64,000 nucleotides of DNA from positions 1-64,000 of the forward strand of contig NZ_JADNLK010000015.1 of NCBI RefSeq assembly GCF_015555905.1, in the 5' to 3' direction. Below are positions 17,093 to 25,734 of this stretch, piece after piece. Numbering within the stretch: position 1 is the first letter of the stretch; each line of letters starts with the position of its first letter. Origin of the DNA: Clostridium sp. D43t1_170807_H7 (GTDB taxonomy: Bacteria; Bacillota; Clostridia; Clostridiales; Clostridiaceae). Both the position numbers and the translations under genes were made by a program. The notes beneath the pieces were generated by a model, which was not told the origin of the DNA, made no database searches, and saw only the letters and a program-made list of their open reading frames with translations.

Positions 17093-17671
17093 TTATTTTA
17101 AAAGTTCGTATGGTGATTTTTTATATTCAATATCTCCAATAGAAAATTTCTTTGGATTCACCCTATTACTTAACTGTCTTGTCTCAATAAACTCTTTTGA
17201 TACAGATACAAAATATTGTTGATTTTCTTTTTCAATCAAATAATACTCATTACGATCTTTTAGCTGATACGCTAAATCAAAAATTCCAGATTGAGTGATA
17301 AAGTCCAAAACATTCTCAATAGGAGTTAGCTTCTTTTTACGCATAAGTGGATAAATAAAATTTGCGTCATTAAATTTATTTAATACCACTGCATCTTGCT
17401 TACATCTACAACGTCCACTCTTTTCAAAGTCATCCAAATTAATATACTCTTTGATTACTAGTTTATCTATATTACTATCATTATCTACTAAATAATCAAT
17501 ACTTGTATTAAGTAAAGTTGCTATTGCTTTTAGATTCCCTATATCGGGCATTCCTTTATCAGATTCCCATTTAGTAACCGCTTGTCTAGATACACATAAT
17601 TTTTCTGCTAATTGTTCTTGGGACAATCCAATCTTTTTTCTTGCTTCTTTTAATTTTTCTCCTAACGTCAT
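17093..17671 (-). CDS. XRE-family helix-turn-helix regulator
   Basis: 192 residues. The N-terminal HTH (LGEKLKEARKKIGLSQEQL, then SRQAVTKWESDKGMPDIG) is of the Cro/CI type; the rest is an uncharacterised ~110-residue domain with YPLMRKKK and YYLIEKENQQYFV. GGAGGT is nine bases ahead of the ATG at 17671, so the longer frame from 17743 is unlikely. It lies first in the minus-strand accessory strip. Its targets are unknown. Confidence 0.82.
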   Translation of the reverse strand: MTLGEKLKEARKKIGLSQEQLAEKLCVSRQAVTKWESDKGMPDIGNLKAIATLLNTSIDYLVDNDSNIDKLVIKEYINLDDFEKSGRCRCKQDAVVLNKFNDANFIYPLMRKKKLTPIENVLDFITQSGIFDLAYQLKDRNEYYLIEKENQQYFVSVSKEFIETRQLSNRVNPKKFSIGDIEYKKSPYELLK

Positions 17672-17843
17672 AATTATTACCTCCATATTCTGATTTTTAC
17701 ATAAACTCATTTTACTAATTTCATGGTAAGCTATAAGATTCAAAAGTAAAAGAAACTGTTGTTTTCCTTAATGCAACGTATCGTAGCAGCTAATATTTAA
17801 TTTTATCTTATTTAATATTTTATATTTGTTTATCTTGCTTATT

Positions 17844-18317
17844 TTATTTTTTAACTTTAAATTTAAGTGTAAAATAACTAAATAAACTTAATGATAATAT
17901 ATATATAGGAACCATAATATATGAAAAATTCCCCATATCATAACCTAATAAAATATTTATTATACTTTGAAATGGTAACGTTGTGTAAATAGCAATAAAG
18001 CTCATTGTAGTAAATATAGTAATATCTGGTGTACTCCATCGTGAAATGAAAAGATCTAAATTTAAAAGTACAAATAAAAGTAGAAACATAATTATCCCTA
18101 AAAATATTAACACTGATTGATATTTTACTTTAAATAATCTTATTAGTATTAAAAATAATATTGTAAATACAATTAAAACCCAAAAATAATTTTTTAAATC
18201 ACTTTTTATATAATCATATTCCACAACTAAGTTAGATACCACCATACTAACAACAGTAGTAATAAAATATACTATTAGTATTTTATTACTATCTTTTAGA
18301 TTAATTATTTTTTTCAC
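17844..18317 (-). CDS. five-helix membrane protein of unknown function
   Basis: About 157 residues, mostly five hydrophobic helices with short polar turns. I chose GTG at 18317 because GGAGG lies five bases upstream of it; the ATGs at 18335 and 18329 lie ahead of or inside that site. No family recognised. The next two genes upstream (18364, 18634) also encode membrane proteins, and all three are read in the same direction with short gaps, so they are probably an operon. Confidence 0.65.
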   Translation of the reverse strand: MKKIINLKDSNKILIVYFITTVVSMVVSNLVVEYDYIKSDLKNYFWVLIVFTILFLILIRLFKVKYQSVLIFLGIIMFLLLFVLLNLDLFISRWSTPDITIFTTMSFIAIYTTLPFQSIINILLGYDMGNFSYIMVPIYILSLSLFSYFTLKFKVKK

Positions 18318-18363
18318 ATATTCCTCCATGAACAATTAAATATATATTTTAATACGCAATTTA

Positions 18364-18561
18364 TTAAAATTGTTCATCACTATTTTCATCATCGTCAAAA
18401 GCTTTGTCAGGCATAAAAACTAATAAAATAAATAGTAAGAATATAACTATACTATTTAAAACTGTAGCTTTCCCCCAACCTATAGATAATATTAATAATA
18501 TTATATTTATAGTCACTATTAATTTACTATGTTTTTGTACAAAGTTCTTAATAAATTCCAA
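18364..18561 (-). CDS. small two-helix membrane protein
   Basis: 65 residues: two hydrophobic helices (about 14-30 and 33-50) and an acidic tail (FDDDENSDEQF). TTG start with GGAGGG six bases upstream. Unknown function; it lies between two other membrane-protein genes in a likely operon. Confidence 0.6.
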   Translation of the reverse strand: MEFIKNFVQKHSKLIVTINIILLILSIGWGKATVLNSIVIFLLFILLVFMPDKAFDDDENSDEQF

Positions 18562-18633
18562 TTAAATCCCTCCTCTTATAAGTCGTATTAAAATACAATA
18601 GTTCATAACTTAAAATAAGCTAAGCAGCTGTAT

Positions 18634-19530
18634 TTATTCCTTATTTCTTATAACTTTTAACAGCTTGTCTACATATACTTTGTCCATTTGTACATACTTT
18701 GATCCTTTTTCACTAGAATCCTTTTTAGCTCCACTATTCATAATATATTCATCTATATCTACATACTCTTGCCATGTGTCATCTTCATATTTTTCTGAAA
18801 GCTGATGCATAGAGGGATAAGCCAACCTTAACTTTGTCCCATTTTTTAACTCAATATTATAAAAAAATTCACCCTTATTTCTTCCATAATCCACAAATCC
18901 AGTATTTACATACTCTACATCACTAAAGGTATATTTATCCCCCTTTAAATTATAAAAGCTATAATCATAAATCCCCTCTTCTGTAACTACAACTACGCTT
19001 GTTACTACTATGTATATAAGTGGAATTATTGCTAACATCAGAAATTTATCAAACTTTCTCCATAATGATAACTCTTTTTCCTTAGAAAATAATTTTTCTT
19101 TCTTTAACATCATCATTCCGATTTTTATAGCCACTAGTACCATTATTACAAATACTAAATATGAATATGGATATTTTATAAGATAAATTATATATTCTCC
19201 TTTTATAAATAATTTTTCCTGTATTAATGAAATTCCTATATAGAATGCTAAAAATGCTATTACTAATACTGCAATTAATAAAATGTAAAATATAAATGAT
19301 ATTATATAGCTTAGCAAATCTAAAAATATATTAGATTTTTTATTATATATTTTTAAATAATTTCTCAAATTATAGAATACTACAGTAATTCCAAGTATAA
19401 CAAAAATTATGTTCAATACTATATCTTCATAATTTTTATCGTATATATTCATAAATAGCCACAATATTGGACCTAAAGCTATAAGTATTGATGAAAATAA
19501 TCCATATTTAATATATTTCTCTTCTCTCAT
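18634..19530 (-). CDS. membrane protein with C-terminal extracytoplasmic domain
   Basis: 298 residues. Five or six hydrophobic helices occupy about 1-190; the C-terminal ~110 residues are polar (FSDVEYVNTGF, FFYNIELKNGTKL) and resemble the membrane-coupled beta domains of unknown-function PH-like proteins. GGAGATAC lies upstream of the ATG. First gene of the three-gene membrane-protein set. No family can be named. Confidence 0.65.
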   Translation of the reverse strand: MREEKYIKYGLFSSILIALGPILWLFMNIYDKNYEDIVLNIIFVILGITVVFYNLRNYLKIYNKKSNIFLDLLSYIISFIFYILLIAVLVIAFLAFYIGISLIQEKLFIKGEYIIYLIKYPYSYLVFVIMVLVAIKIGMMMLKKEKLFSKEKELSLWRKFDKFLMLAIIPLIYIVVTSVVVVTEEGIYDYSFYNLKGDKYTFSDVEYVNTGFVDYGRNKGEFFYNIELKNGTKLRLAYPSMHQLSEKYEDDTWQEYVDIDEYIMNSGAKKDSSEKGSKYVQMDKVYVDKLLKVIRNKE

Positions 19531-19820
19531 ATATGTATCTCCTTAAAATTTATTCTTTGATTAATTTATATAGTTATCTATCTAAGCCACTTACTATAAC
19601 ATTTTAATACAATTATTCATAAATATTCAATATAAGTTTACGCCAAAATTAGTAATATTAAAATATTTTTTACTTTTATGTATTTATTATCATTTTATAA
19701 TTAAATTTATTTATTAAAAAACATTTCATTATTTTAGTATTATTGTTATATTTTATTGATTAATGGCAATAATAGAGATATAATATTAAATAACAATTAT
19801 TATTCATAGAGGTGATTTTA

Positions 19821-20000
19821 ATGGATATTAAAGAAACTATTTTAAATGTTATGAGAGAAGCAGGAAAACCTGTTAGCGCTGGAGAAGTTGAAAAATTATC
19901 AGGACTTGATCGTAAAGATATCGATAAGGCTTTTAAAGAATTAAAGAAAGAAGAAGCTATTGTTTCTCCTGTTCGTTGCAAATGGGAACCAGCTAAATAA
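19821..20000 (+). CDS. small winged-helix DNA-binding protein
   Basis: 59 residues forming one winged-helix unit: MDIKETILNVMREAGKPVS, then LSGLDRKDIDKAFKELKK and a VSPVRCKWEP wing. AGAGGTG lies eight bases ahead of the ATG. Small MarR/ScpB-like wHTH proteins of this size are common in clostridia as stand-alone regulators. A terminator follows at once. Confidence 0.75.
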   Translation: MDIKETILNVMREAGKPVSAGEVEKLSGLDRKDIDKAFKELKKEEAIVSPVRCKWEPAK

Positions 20001-20001
20001 A

Positions 20002-20027
20002 GACCGCACAATGTACGGTCTTTTTTA
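20002..20027 (+). terminator. terminator of the small wHTH gene
   Basis: AGACCG and CGGTCT flank a short loop, followed by a T-run. Confidence 0.85.
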
Positions 20028-20072
20028 TATTTATTTACTTTTCTATAACTTAATTTTTTAATTACATCAATT

Positions 20073-20480
20073 TTATCCTTCAATTATTTTAACATAAAAA
20101 CTTCTATTTCTTGGTCCATCAAACTCGCAAAAGTATATATCTTGCCATGTACCTAAAATAAGTTTTTCATCATCTATTATAAGAGTCTGCGATGCTCCCA
20201 TAGTTGATGATTTCATATGTGCATGTGAATTACCTTCAAAATGTTTATATTTAATATCATTAGTTGGATATGCCTTTTCAAAACCATAAATTAAATCCTT
20301 AACCACATCTGGATCAGCATTTTCATTTATAGTAATTCCAGCAGTTGTGTGAGGACAGTACACTACAACAATCCCATCCTTAACTTTGCTATCTTTAATA
20401 TCCTCCTTTATTATTTCAGTAATATCAACCATAGTTTGAGCCTTATTTATACTCAATGAATGCTTATATAAATTTTTCAT
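20073..20480 (-). CDS. YjbQ/UPF0047 family protein (secondary thiamine-phosphate synthase)
   Basis: 135 residues, the usual family length. Signature segments are YCPHTTAGITINENADPDV near residue 45, NSHAHMKSSTMGAS near 85 and GTWQDIYFCEFDGPRNR near 110. The histidines of these motifs bind metal in known structures. Members show weak thiamine-phosphate synthase activity, but the physiological role is unclear. AGGAGTG precedes the ATG. Confidence 0.9.
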   Translation of the reverse strand: MKNLYKHSLSINKAQTMVDITEIIKEDIKDSKVKDGIVVVYCPHTTAGITINENADPDVVKDLIYGFEKAYPTNDIKYKHFEGNSHAHMKSSTMGASQTLIIDDEKLILGTWQDIYFCEFDGPRNRSFYVKIIEG

Positions 20481-20555
20481 TTTTCACTCCTTCTATACTA
20501 AAAAGATTATATTTCCTACTGATTATAATATCATATAATAAAATAAAAAAATTAA

Positions 20556-20705
20556 ATGAGTAGTGGATTATTTATTATGAAATCTGAGTCTATTGATGAT
20601 GTACATAACAATTTATCTGATGAGCCTCTTAAAATTAATAATATACAAGATTATAATATTACAGAATTTTCACCTCACTATTTTAACGAATCTCCTAGTG
20701 AATAG
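20556..20705 (+). pseudogene. C-terminal remnant of a YciI-like protein
   Basis: 50 codons reading MSSGLFIMKSESIDDVHNNL and then DYNITEFSPHYF, the end of the YciI/YCII dimeric alpha-beta domain. The first half is absent and no ribosome site precedes the ATG. It is a leftover in a strip of broken genes. Confidence 0.6.
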
Positions 20706-20805
20706 TTTAAAAAGTAAGATGATTTTTACACATAATTCTGATTTTATAAAAGAAGAATTAAAAAAACAAAAACACAGTAATTAACTATGTTTTTTGCTTA
20801 TATTT

Positions 20806-21216
20806 TTATCTTTTTTCACATTTATTCCACTTCATATAATTATATATTAATTCAACTATATATAAAATAAATACATTATTTTCTTTTGCTAAATCTAATA
20901 CTTCTTTACTAGTTTTATAATTATATGAAAATGGTTTTTCACATAATATATGCTTCTTTGCCTTAATACATTTTATTGCATATTCCATATGATAATTATG
21001 TGGAGTAGCTATATATACAGCATCTATATTATCATCATTTAAAAACTCATTTATATCACTATAATATTTTTCTATATTATATTTTTCTGAGAAGCTTTTA
21101 GCTCTTTCTTCATTTCTTCAAAATACAGCAACAACTTTTCCCCCTTGAGAGTTATTTACTTCTTTTGCAAAAGCATTTGCTATTGCACCTGGACCTATAA
21201 TTCCCCACTTTATCAT
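20806..21216 (-). pseudogene. truncated Gfo/Idh/MocA oxidoreductase
   Basis: Starting at ATG 21216 the frame reads MIKWGIIGPGAIANAFAKEV (a Rossmann GxGxxA motif). A TGA follows at 21118-21120 (codon 33), and the frame then continues with NEERAKSF and the conserved AVYIATPHNYH and LCEKPF motifs before diverging and ending at codon 137. Intact members are about 330 residues. Nonsense codon plus loss of the C-terminal two-thirds makes it non-functional. Confidence 0.85.
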
Positions 21217-21334
21217 AATACGTCTCCTACCTTATATATAAATTTTCTTAATTTATTCTAACACAAATATCCAATTTATTTTATATTTTGGAATAAATAA
21301 TTGGACTCAAAAAATATAAAACTAGACCTAAAAT

Positions 21335-21380
21335 AAAAAATACCTAATAGCATTTTTATCATGTCATTAGGTATTTTTTC
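21335..21380. terminator. hairpin terminator
   Basis: AAAAAATACCTAAT pairs with ATTAGGTATTTTTT, leaving a T-run on either strand, just downstream of the nucleotidyltransferase/HEPN-like remnant. Confidence 0.85.
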
Positions 21381-21387
21381 ATATAAT

Positions 21388-21696
21388 TTATTCAAATTCA
21401 CTTCTAATTTTCTTAAGTTCATTTAATAGTTCATAAAAATTATTGATATAATCAATATATTCTTCTTTAGTTAAAATTTCATAATCATCACTAGCATATC
21501 TTCTACTAAAATAAAAATCTTTTAAGTCTCTACATAAACTTTTATACTTTTTTAATTCATAATAATCTTGTAAATATAATACTTCTAATAGTTTAACAAG
21601 ATTATATAATACTTTTATTATCATCAACTAATATTAATATATCAATATCACTACTATTTCTATATTTTCCCTTTGATATAGAAGCAAATATTAATA
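21388..21696 (-). pseudogene. remnant of a nucleotidyltransferase/HEPN-type gene
   Basis: In one frame the minus strand reads FASISKGKYRNSSDIDILI, the G-S...D-x-D motif of MNT-type nucleotidyltransferases, then stops. In another frame, from ATG 21627, it reads a 79-residue helical peptide (LYNLVKLLEVLYLQDYYELK) like the helical partner domains of such proteins. The N-terminus is lost at the neighbouring terminator. Probably a frameshifted leftover; whether it was a MNT/HEPN toxin-antitoxin is inference. Confidence 0.5.
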
Positions 21697-21733
21697 AAAA
21701 ATCCTACATCAAAAATTTACTGTAGGATTTTTA
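21697..21733 (-). terminator. terminator of the FusB-type gene
   Basis: AAAATCCTACA and TGTAGGATTTTTT flank a 12-base loop on the minus strand, right after the FusB-type stop. Confidence 0.85.
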
Positions 21734-21750
21734 TTAGTAAATTATAATAA

Positions 21751-22404
21751 TTATTTAATTCTATTTACACTCTTTAGAATCTTTTCAAGCTTTTCTACAG
21801 ATTCTATTCTTTCATTACATTCATCACTATCTAAGCATACATAAAATCCTAATGACTTATAATCATCTTCTCTTACTTGCTTACATATTGGTGATACAAA
21901 GGCTACTTCCTGTTCTGAACCAATCTTATTACAAAAAGTACATATATTAGTTGATTTACTATTTGTCTTTGGAAGTCTACAAGCCATTCCTAAAAGTTTC
22001 CCCTCTAACTTATAAGTAATAAGAAGTTTTCTAGTTGATTCATCAATCCAACCTAAATATACAAGTTTAGAATCTAGTTTATCTAAATTGGGTATCTTTA
22101 GCTTTTTCTCCTTCTTAAAAACTTTAGTGATTTCCATTGCTGTTATCTTTTCCATCCCATATACATACTTATCTAATTCTTTTAAATAAGGTTCTATATG
22201 CAACGGATCAGTAATTTTACTAATATCTAGTATGTCTTTTTGCTCTATTGATAAATCATTAAAAATTGATAAAATCTTTTCCTGAGAGCACGCCTTTACA
22301 GTTTCTATAATGTTACCATCTACGCAATTTCTAAATGCACCATTTAAATCGCCTAAACATCTTTTTATATAATTATATTGTTGTTTTTTTATAAATTCTT
22401 TCAT
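21751..22404 (-). CDS. FusB/FusC-type EF-G-binding protein
   Basis: 217 residues. The N-terminal helical half starts MKEFIKKQQYNYIKRC. The C-terminal half carries a treponemal-type zinc finger with CTFC near residue 155, SPICK near 173 and VCLDSDEC near 190. Members bind elongation factor G, speed its release from the ribosome and, in staphylococci, give fusidic acid resistance. In clostridia they are chromosomal and probably act in ribosome release. TTAAGGAG precedes the ATG. Single-gene unit. Confidence 0.88.
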   Translation of the reverse strand: MKEFIKKQQYNYIKRCLGDLNGAFRNCVDGNIIETVKACSQEKILSIFNDLSIEQKDILDISKITDPLHIEPYLKELDKYVYGMEKITAMEITKVFKKEKKLKIPNLDKLDSKLVYLGWIDESTRKLLITYKLEGKLLGMACRLPKTNSKSTNICTFCNKIGSEQEVAFVSPICKQVREDDYKSLGFYVCLDSDECNERIESVEKLEKILKSVNRIK

Positions 22405-22504
22405 TATTCATTACTCCTTAACTTTAAAATACTAATAATTAAAGCAAAGAATACTAAAAATCATTTATGTTTTTCTAAAACCTTTATTAAATTTACAGCT
22501 ATTT

Positions 22505-22600
22505 TTATTTATTTAAGCTCCAGACAAAGCATAGCTGACTTTGTTGTAGTCCTTGCAAGGAGCAAGCTGATTTAAATCTGAAAGCATTATATACCTTCAT
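22505..22600 (-). CDS. 31-codon reading frame with strong ribosome site on a structured element
   Basis: AGGAGGTGATTAGC precedes the ATG at 22600. The peptide begins MKVYNAFRFKSACSLQGLQQ and ends CFVWSLNK. The DNA under it (22517-22563) can fold into a three-way structure: outer GCTCC/GGAGC, the palindrome CCTTGCAAGG, and ACAAAG/CTTTGT. It may be a real small peptide, a leader peptide, or a repeat element that happens to read open. The remainder of 22405-22726 holds nothing else I can support. Confidence 0.4.
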   Translation of the reverse strand: MKVYNAFRFKSACSLQGLQQSQLCFVWSLNK

Positions 22601-22726
22601 GCTAATCACCTCCTAATTATAAAGAGATTATATCATATTTTTTTCAACTGCCAAATAAAAAGTCTATATCAAAATCATATAATCTTTTGATATAATATTA
22701 CAAAGAATATAAAAAGGAGGATAGTA

Positions 22727-23143
22727 ATGAATATAATTGTTTGTTTAGATGATAAAAATGGAATGATGTTTAATAAAAGAAGGCAAAGTCAAGATAAAGT
22801 CCTTAGAGCTGATATAAAAGAACTTGTTAAAAATCAAGATCTTTTTATGAACGAATACTCTTATAAATTATATAAGGATATTGATGACGGTAATATAAAG
22901 GTTTGTGAAAACTTTTTAAATGAATGCTCTGACAATGATTTTTGTTTAATAGAAAATACAGAAGTAAAAAATTATATAAACAATATAAATACTATAGTTG
23001 TCTATAAGTGGAACCGTATTTATCCATCAGACTTCTATTTTGATATTGATTTAAACACTAACTCATGGGAACTACTTAAAACAGAAGAATTTCAAGGATC
23101 ATCTCATGAAAAAATAACAAAAGAAACTTATAGGAGAATATAG
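22727..23143 (+). CDS. conserved hypothetical protein paired with a secreted nuclease
   Basis: 138 residues, soluble, starting MNIIVCLDDKNGMMFNKRRQ and ending with an acidic and aromatic C-terminus (FYFDIDLNTNSWELL). No signal peptide. AAAGGAGG lies well placed before the ATG. The nuclease gene starts two bases after its stop, so the two are cotranscribed and probably translationally coupled. No function is known to me; the pairing suggests a cytosolic partner or protective factor for the exported nuclease. Confidence 0.75.
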   Translation: MNIIVCLDDKNGMMFNKRRQSQDKVLRADIKELVKNQDLFMNEYSYKLYKDIDDGNIKVCENFLNECSDNDFCLIENTEVKNYINNINTIVVYKWNRIYPSDFYFDIDLNTNSWELLKTEEFQGSSHEKITKETYRRI

Positions 23144-23145
23144 CA

Positions 23146-24177
23146 ATGAAAAATATATTTAAATTAAAAAACTCACTAATTATGACATTAGGGATTTTAT
23201 TATGCTTAGTTGGATTTATTGGTTGTTCTTCAACTAATAATTCTTCTATAAATAATAGTGGACAAGTAGTCGAAAACTCTAATTCTAATAATGTACCTTT
23301 AACTAATCCAAATGGAAGTAATAACAATAGTAATACTAATATTAATATTTCAAATACTACTGATATTCCAGATTACTCTGGTCAAGACTATATAATATTA
23401 AATAATAATGTTCCTAACTTCTCTAAAGCTGATTTAACTACTACTTCTTTTGAAAAATATAGTCCACTAGATAGTTTAGGAAGATGTGGTGTTGCATATG
23501 CCAATGTAGGTAAAGATATAATGCCAACAGAAAAAAGAGAATCTATTAGCTCTGTTAAACCAAGTGGTTGGCAATCAATAAAATATGATATTGTTGAAGG
23601 AAAATATCTTTATAATAGATCTCACTTAATTGGTTATCAATTAACTGCTGAAAATGCAAATGATAGAAATTTAATTACTGGTACAAGATACTTTAATGCA
23701 ACATTAATGTTGCCATATGAAAATATGGTAGCTGACTATGTAAAAGAAACAAATAATCATGTTTTATATAGAGTAACTCCTGTATTTGATGGGAATAATC
23801 TTGTTGCAAAAGGGGTTCAAATGGAAGCAAAATCTGTAGAAGATGATGGTGAAGGAATTCAATTTAATGTATTTGTATATAATGTTCAACCTGGAATTAC
23901 AATAGATTATGCAACTGGTAATAGTGCCCTTAGCGGTGAAGAAGTAAATAAAACTGGTTCATCAAACAGCACAACTACTTCTTCAAGCTCAAATAATAAC
24001 TCAAATAACACAACTTCTTCTAATAAAACAACTGTAATAAGAGGAAACTCTAAATCAAAAATTTATCACTGCCCTGGTCAAAGAGATTACGAAAACATGG
24101 CAGATTCTGAATACCTTGTTAAATTCAATAGTGAACAAGAAGCCATTGATGCAGGCTATCGAAAAGCTTCTAGATAG
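23146..24177 (+). CDS. lipoprotein DNA/RNA non-specific endonuclease
   Basis: 343 residues. A lipoprotein signal ends at FIGCS near residue 27, followed by an Asn/Ser-rich linker. The nuclease domain (about 80-250) has YNRSHLIGYQLTAENAND; the histidine of the usual DRGH motif is kept, while D and G are replaced (NRSH). RNLITGTRYFN supplies the metal-binding asparagine. After a second Ser/Asn linker comes a ~40-residue C-terminal domain (KIYHCPGQRDYENM) resembling the short domain seen at the end of many Gram-positive secreted nucleases. It would degrade external nucleic acid at the cell surface for nutrients or uptake. Second gene of a two-gene operon. Confidence 0.87.
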   Translation: MKNIFKLKNSLIMTLGILLCLVGFIGCSSTNNSSINNSGQVVENSNSNNVPLTNPNGSNNNSNTNINISNTTDIPDYSGQDYIILNNNVPNFSKADLTTTSFEKYSPLDSLGRCGVAYANVGKDIMPTEKRESISSVKPSGWQSIKYDIVEGKYLYNRSHLIGYQLTAENANDRNLITGTRYFNATLMLPYENMVADYVKETNNHVLYRVTPVFDGNNLVAKGVQMEAKSVEDDGEGIQFNVFVYNVQPGITIDYATGNSALSGEEVNKTGSSNSTTTSSSSNNNSNNTTSSNKTTVIRGNSKSKIYHCPGQRDYENMADSEYLVKFNSEQEAIDAGYRKASR

Positions 24178-24236
24178 TTTTTAATTTTATCTACGAAAGC
24201 TGATAATTAGTAGCTTACTAGAAATATCTTATAATA

Positions 24237-24282
24237 AAAAAATTCCTACAGTAAAAATTGCTGTAGGAATTTTTATTATCTC
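24237..24282. terminator. bidirectional terminator
   Basis: AAATTCCTACAG and CTGTAGGAATTTTT flank a short A-rich loop between the convergent nuclease and phosphatase genes. Confidence 0.9.
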
Positions 24283-24301
24283 ACCTCAAAACCTTTAGTA
24301 T

Positions 24302-24931
24302 CTACCATCCTAGCTTTTGCTCTTTTTTTGTAAAATGACTATTATCATTTTTAAATTCTATATGAAATTTATTATTTTTATCTACATTTACTTTAGTTAA
24401 AGTTGCTTGTCCCATAACTTCAGAATTTACCTCTTCATCTTTAAAATAATACATAATAGCCTTTAAGGTTATTCCATGAGCCACTATTAAAATAGTTTTC
24501 CCCCTATTTGCTTCAATTATTTTATTCATTGTTCTAGCTACTCTATCTCTAACTTCTGCTAAGTTTTCTCCATTTGGTGCTGCTAATTCAGTATTTCCTT
24601 TCATAATAAGACTTATATCCCAATCAGGATTTTCTTTCATAACTTCATCTGTTATTTGACCTTCATAGTCACCAAAACACATTTCCATAAGGCCATCATC
24701 AGTTATTACTTCAATACTTTTATCGCCTTTAATTATATTAGCAGTAGTAAGTGCTCTCTCTATAGGACTTGAATATATAATATCTATATGTATATATTTT
24801 ATTCTATCTCTAAGTTCTTTAGCTCTTTCTATTCCTTGTTCTGTTAATGGAGAGTTTCCTCTACCTTGTAATCTTTTTTCTATATTCCACAGAGTTTGTC
24901 CATGCCTTGTTAAGTATATTATTGTATCCAT
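24302..24931 (-). CDS. histidine phosphatase family protein
   Basis: 209 residues. The phosphoacceptor motif LTRHGQTLWN is near residue 7, a second histidine is in VAHGITLK near residue 150, and GRGNSPLTEQG is near residue 23. Fits the phosphoglycerate-mutase-like/CobC branch; substrate not assignable from sequence. A GGAGAG ribosome site lies upstream. The next gene upstream (24963) is read in the same direction 31 bases away. Confidence 0.88.
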   Translation of the reverse strand: MDTIIYLTRHGQTLWNIEKRLQGRGNSPLTEQGIERAKELRDRIKYIHIDIIYSSPIERALTTANIIKGDKSIEVITDDGLMEMCFGDYEGQITDEVMKENPDWDISLIMKGNTELAAPNGENLAEVRDRVARTMNKIIEANRGKTILIVAHGITLKAIMYYFKDEEVNSEVMGQATLTKVNVDKNNKFHIEFKNDNSHFTKKEQKLGW

Positions 24932-24962
24932 TAAATTTCTCTCCTAAAACTCTTTACTTTTA

Positions 24963-25499
24963 TTATTCTCCATCACTTACTATTTCAGCTTCAACATAAG
25001 GAACTTCATTTTTTCCATATTCTCTTCTAATAACTTCAGTATCAATGTCTATACCTCCAAAATATACTTCAACTTCTTTGTCTACTATTGATACATCTAT
25101 AACTTGTACTTTGTTTAAATCAATAAATTTTTGCTCTTTATAGTATTTATTTATTAAAGTAGTAACTTCTAATTTAAAGTCATTTTCTTCAAATGTAACA
25201 CCTTCTATATCAGTAAAAGCATTAATTACATGATTAAATACTTTTTTAGATATTGGATTTAATATATTCATTTTTAAAACCTTAAAACTCTTTATATTTA
25301 AATAGATATTATTGTGTTCAACCTTAGAAAAACTTAATTCTGTTTCTATGTTTATATTCATTCCAAACACTTGAACAGTTCCTATTAATCTTAAATAATC
25401 ATTAATAAAAATATCACTTATATTAATTTTATCTTGTAACTTCAAAAAGTTTCTTATATCTTTCTTTGTTATACAAACAACCATCTTTTTTAGTCTCAT
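24963..25499 (-). CDS. hypothetical protein, about 178 residues
   Basis: No family recognised. Soluble, with strands and helices alternating and repeated D-I/E-V segments (VSIVDKEVEVYFGGIDIDTE). AGGAG is eight bases from ATG 25499, so the upstream GTG at 25508 (inside the site) is unlikely. It is likely cotranscribed with the phosphatase. Confidence 0.65.
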   Translation of the reverse strand: MRLKKMVVCITKKDIRNFLKLQDKINISDIFINDYLRLIGTVQVFGMNINIETELSFSKVEHNNIYLNIKSFKVLKMNILNPISKKVFNHVINAFTDIEGVTFEENDFKLEVTTLINKYYKEQKFIDLNKVQVIDVSIVDKEVEVYFGGIDIDTEVIRREYGKNEVPYVEAEIVSDGE

Positions 25500-25533
25500 T
25501 TTTATCACTCCTAATAATATTAAGATAAACTAT

Positions 25534-25642
25534 CTAATTGATTTTTATTTTATCTCTTATATATGTTAAATTCTTCTTTACTTCTATAATTTCCTCCTCC
25601 GTAAAATTTTTAAATATATTATCAAAACTATCATTTAATTTT
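25534..25642 (-). pseudogene. possible MarR-type C-terminal remnant
   Basis: One minus-strand frame reads KLNDSFDNIFKNFTEEEIIE and then VKKNLTYIRDKI before TAG, like the C-terminal helix of MarR regulators. The wHTH domain is missing. Weak; could be chance. Confidence 0.35.
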
Positions 25643-25644
25643 AA

Positions 25645-25694
25645 AAAAATACGTTAAAACAATAATCAATAGACTATTCTTTTAACGTATTTTC
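25645..25694 (-). terminator. trpP terminator
   Basis: AATACGTTAAAA and TTTTAACGTATT flank a ~25-base loop and are followed by TTTTT on the minus strand, downstream of the tryptophan transporter gene. Confidence 0.75.
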
Positions 25695-25734
25695 TATAAA
25701 ATCTATATCTTTACTAACCTCTTTAATGATTCCC

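Noticed and set aside
20593-20784. 63-codon plus-strand frame
   Set aside because: A different frame of the same DNA gives a recognisable YciI-like C-terminus; this one is shadow sequence.
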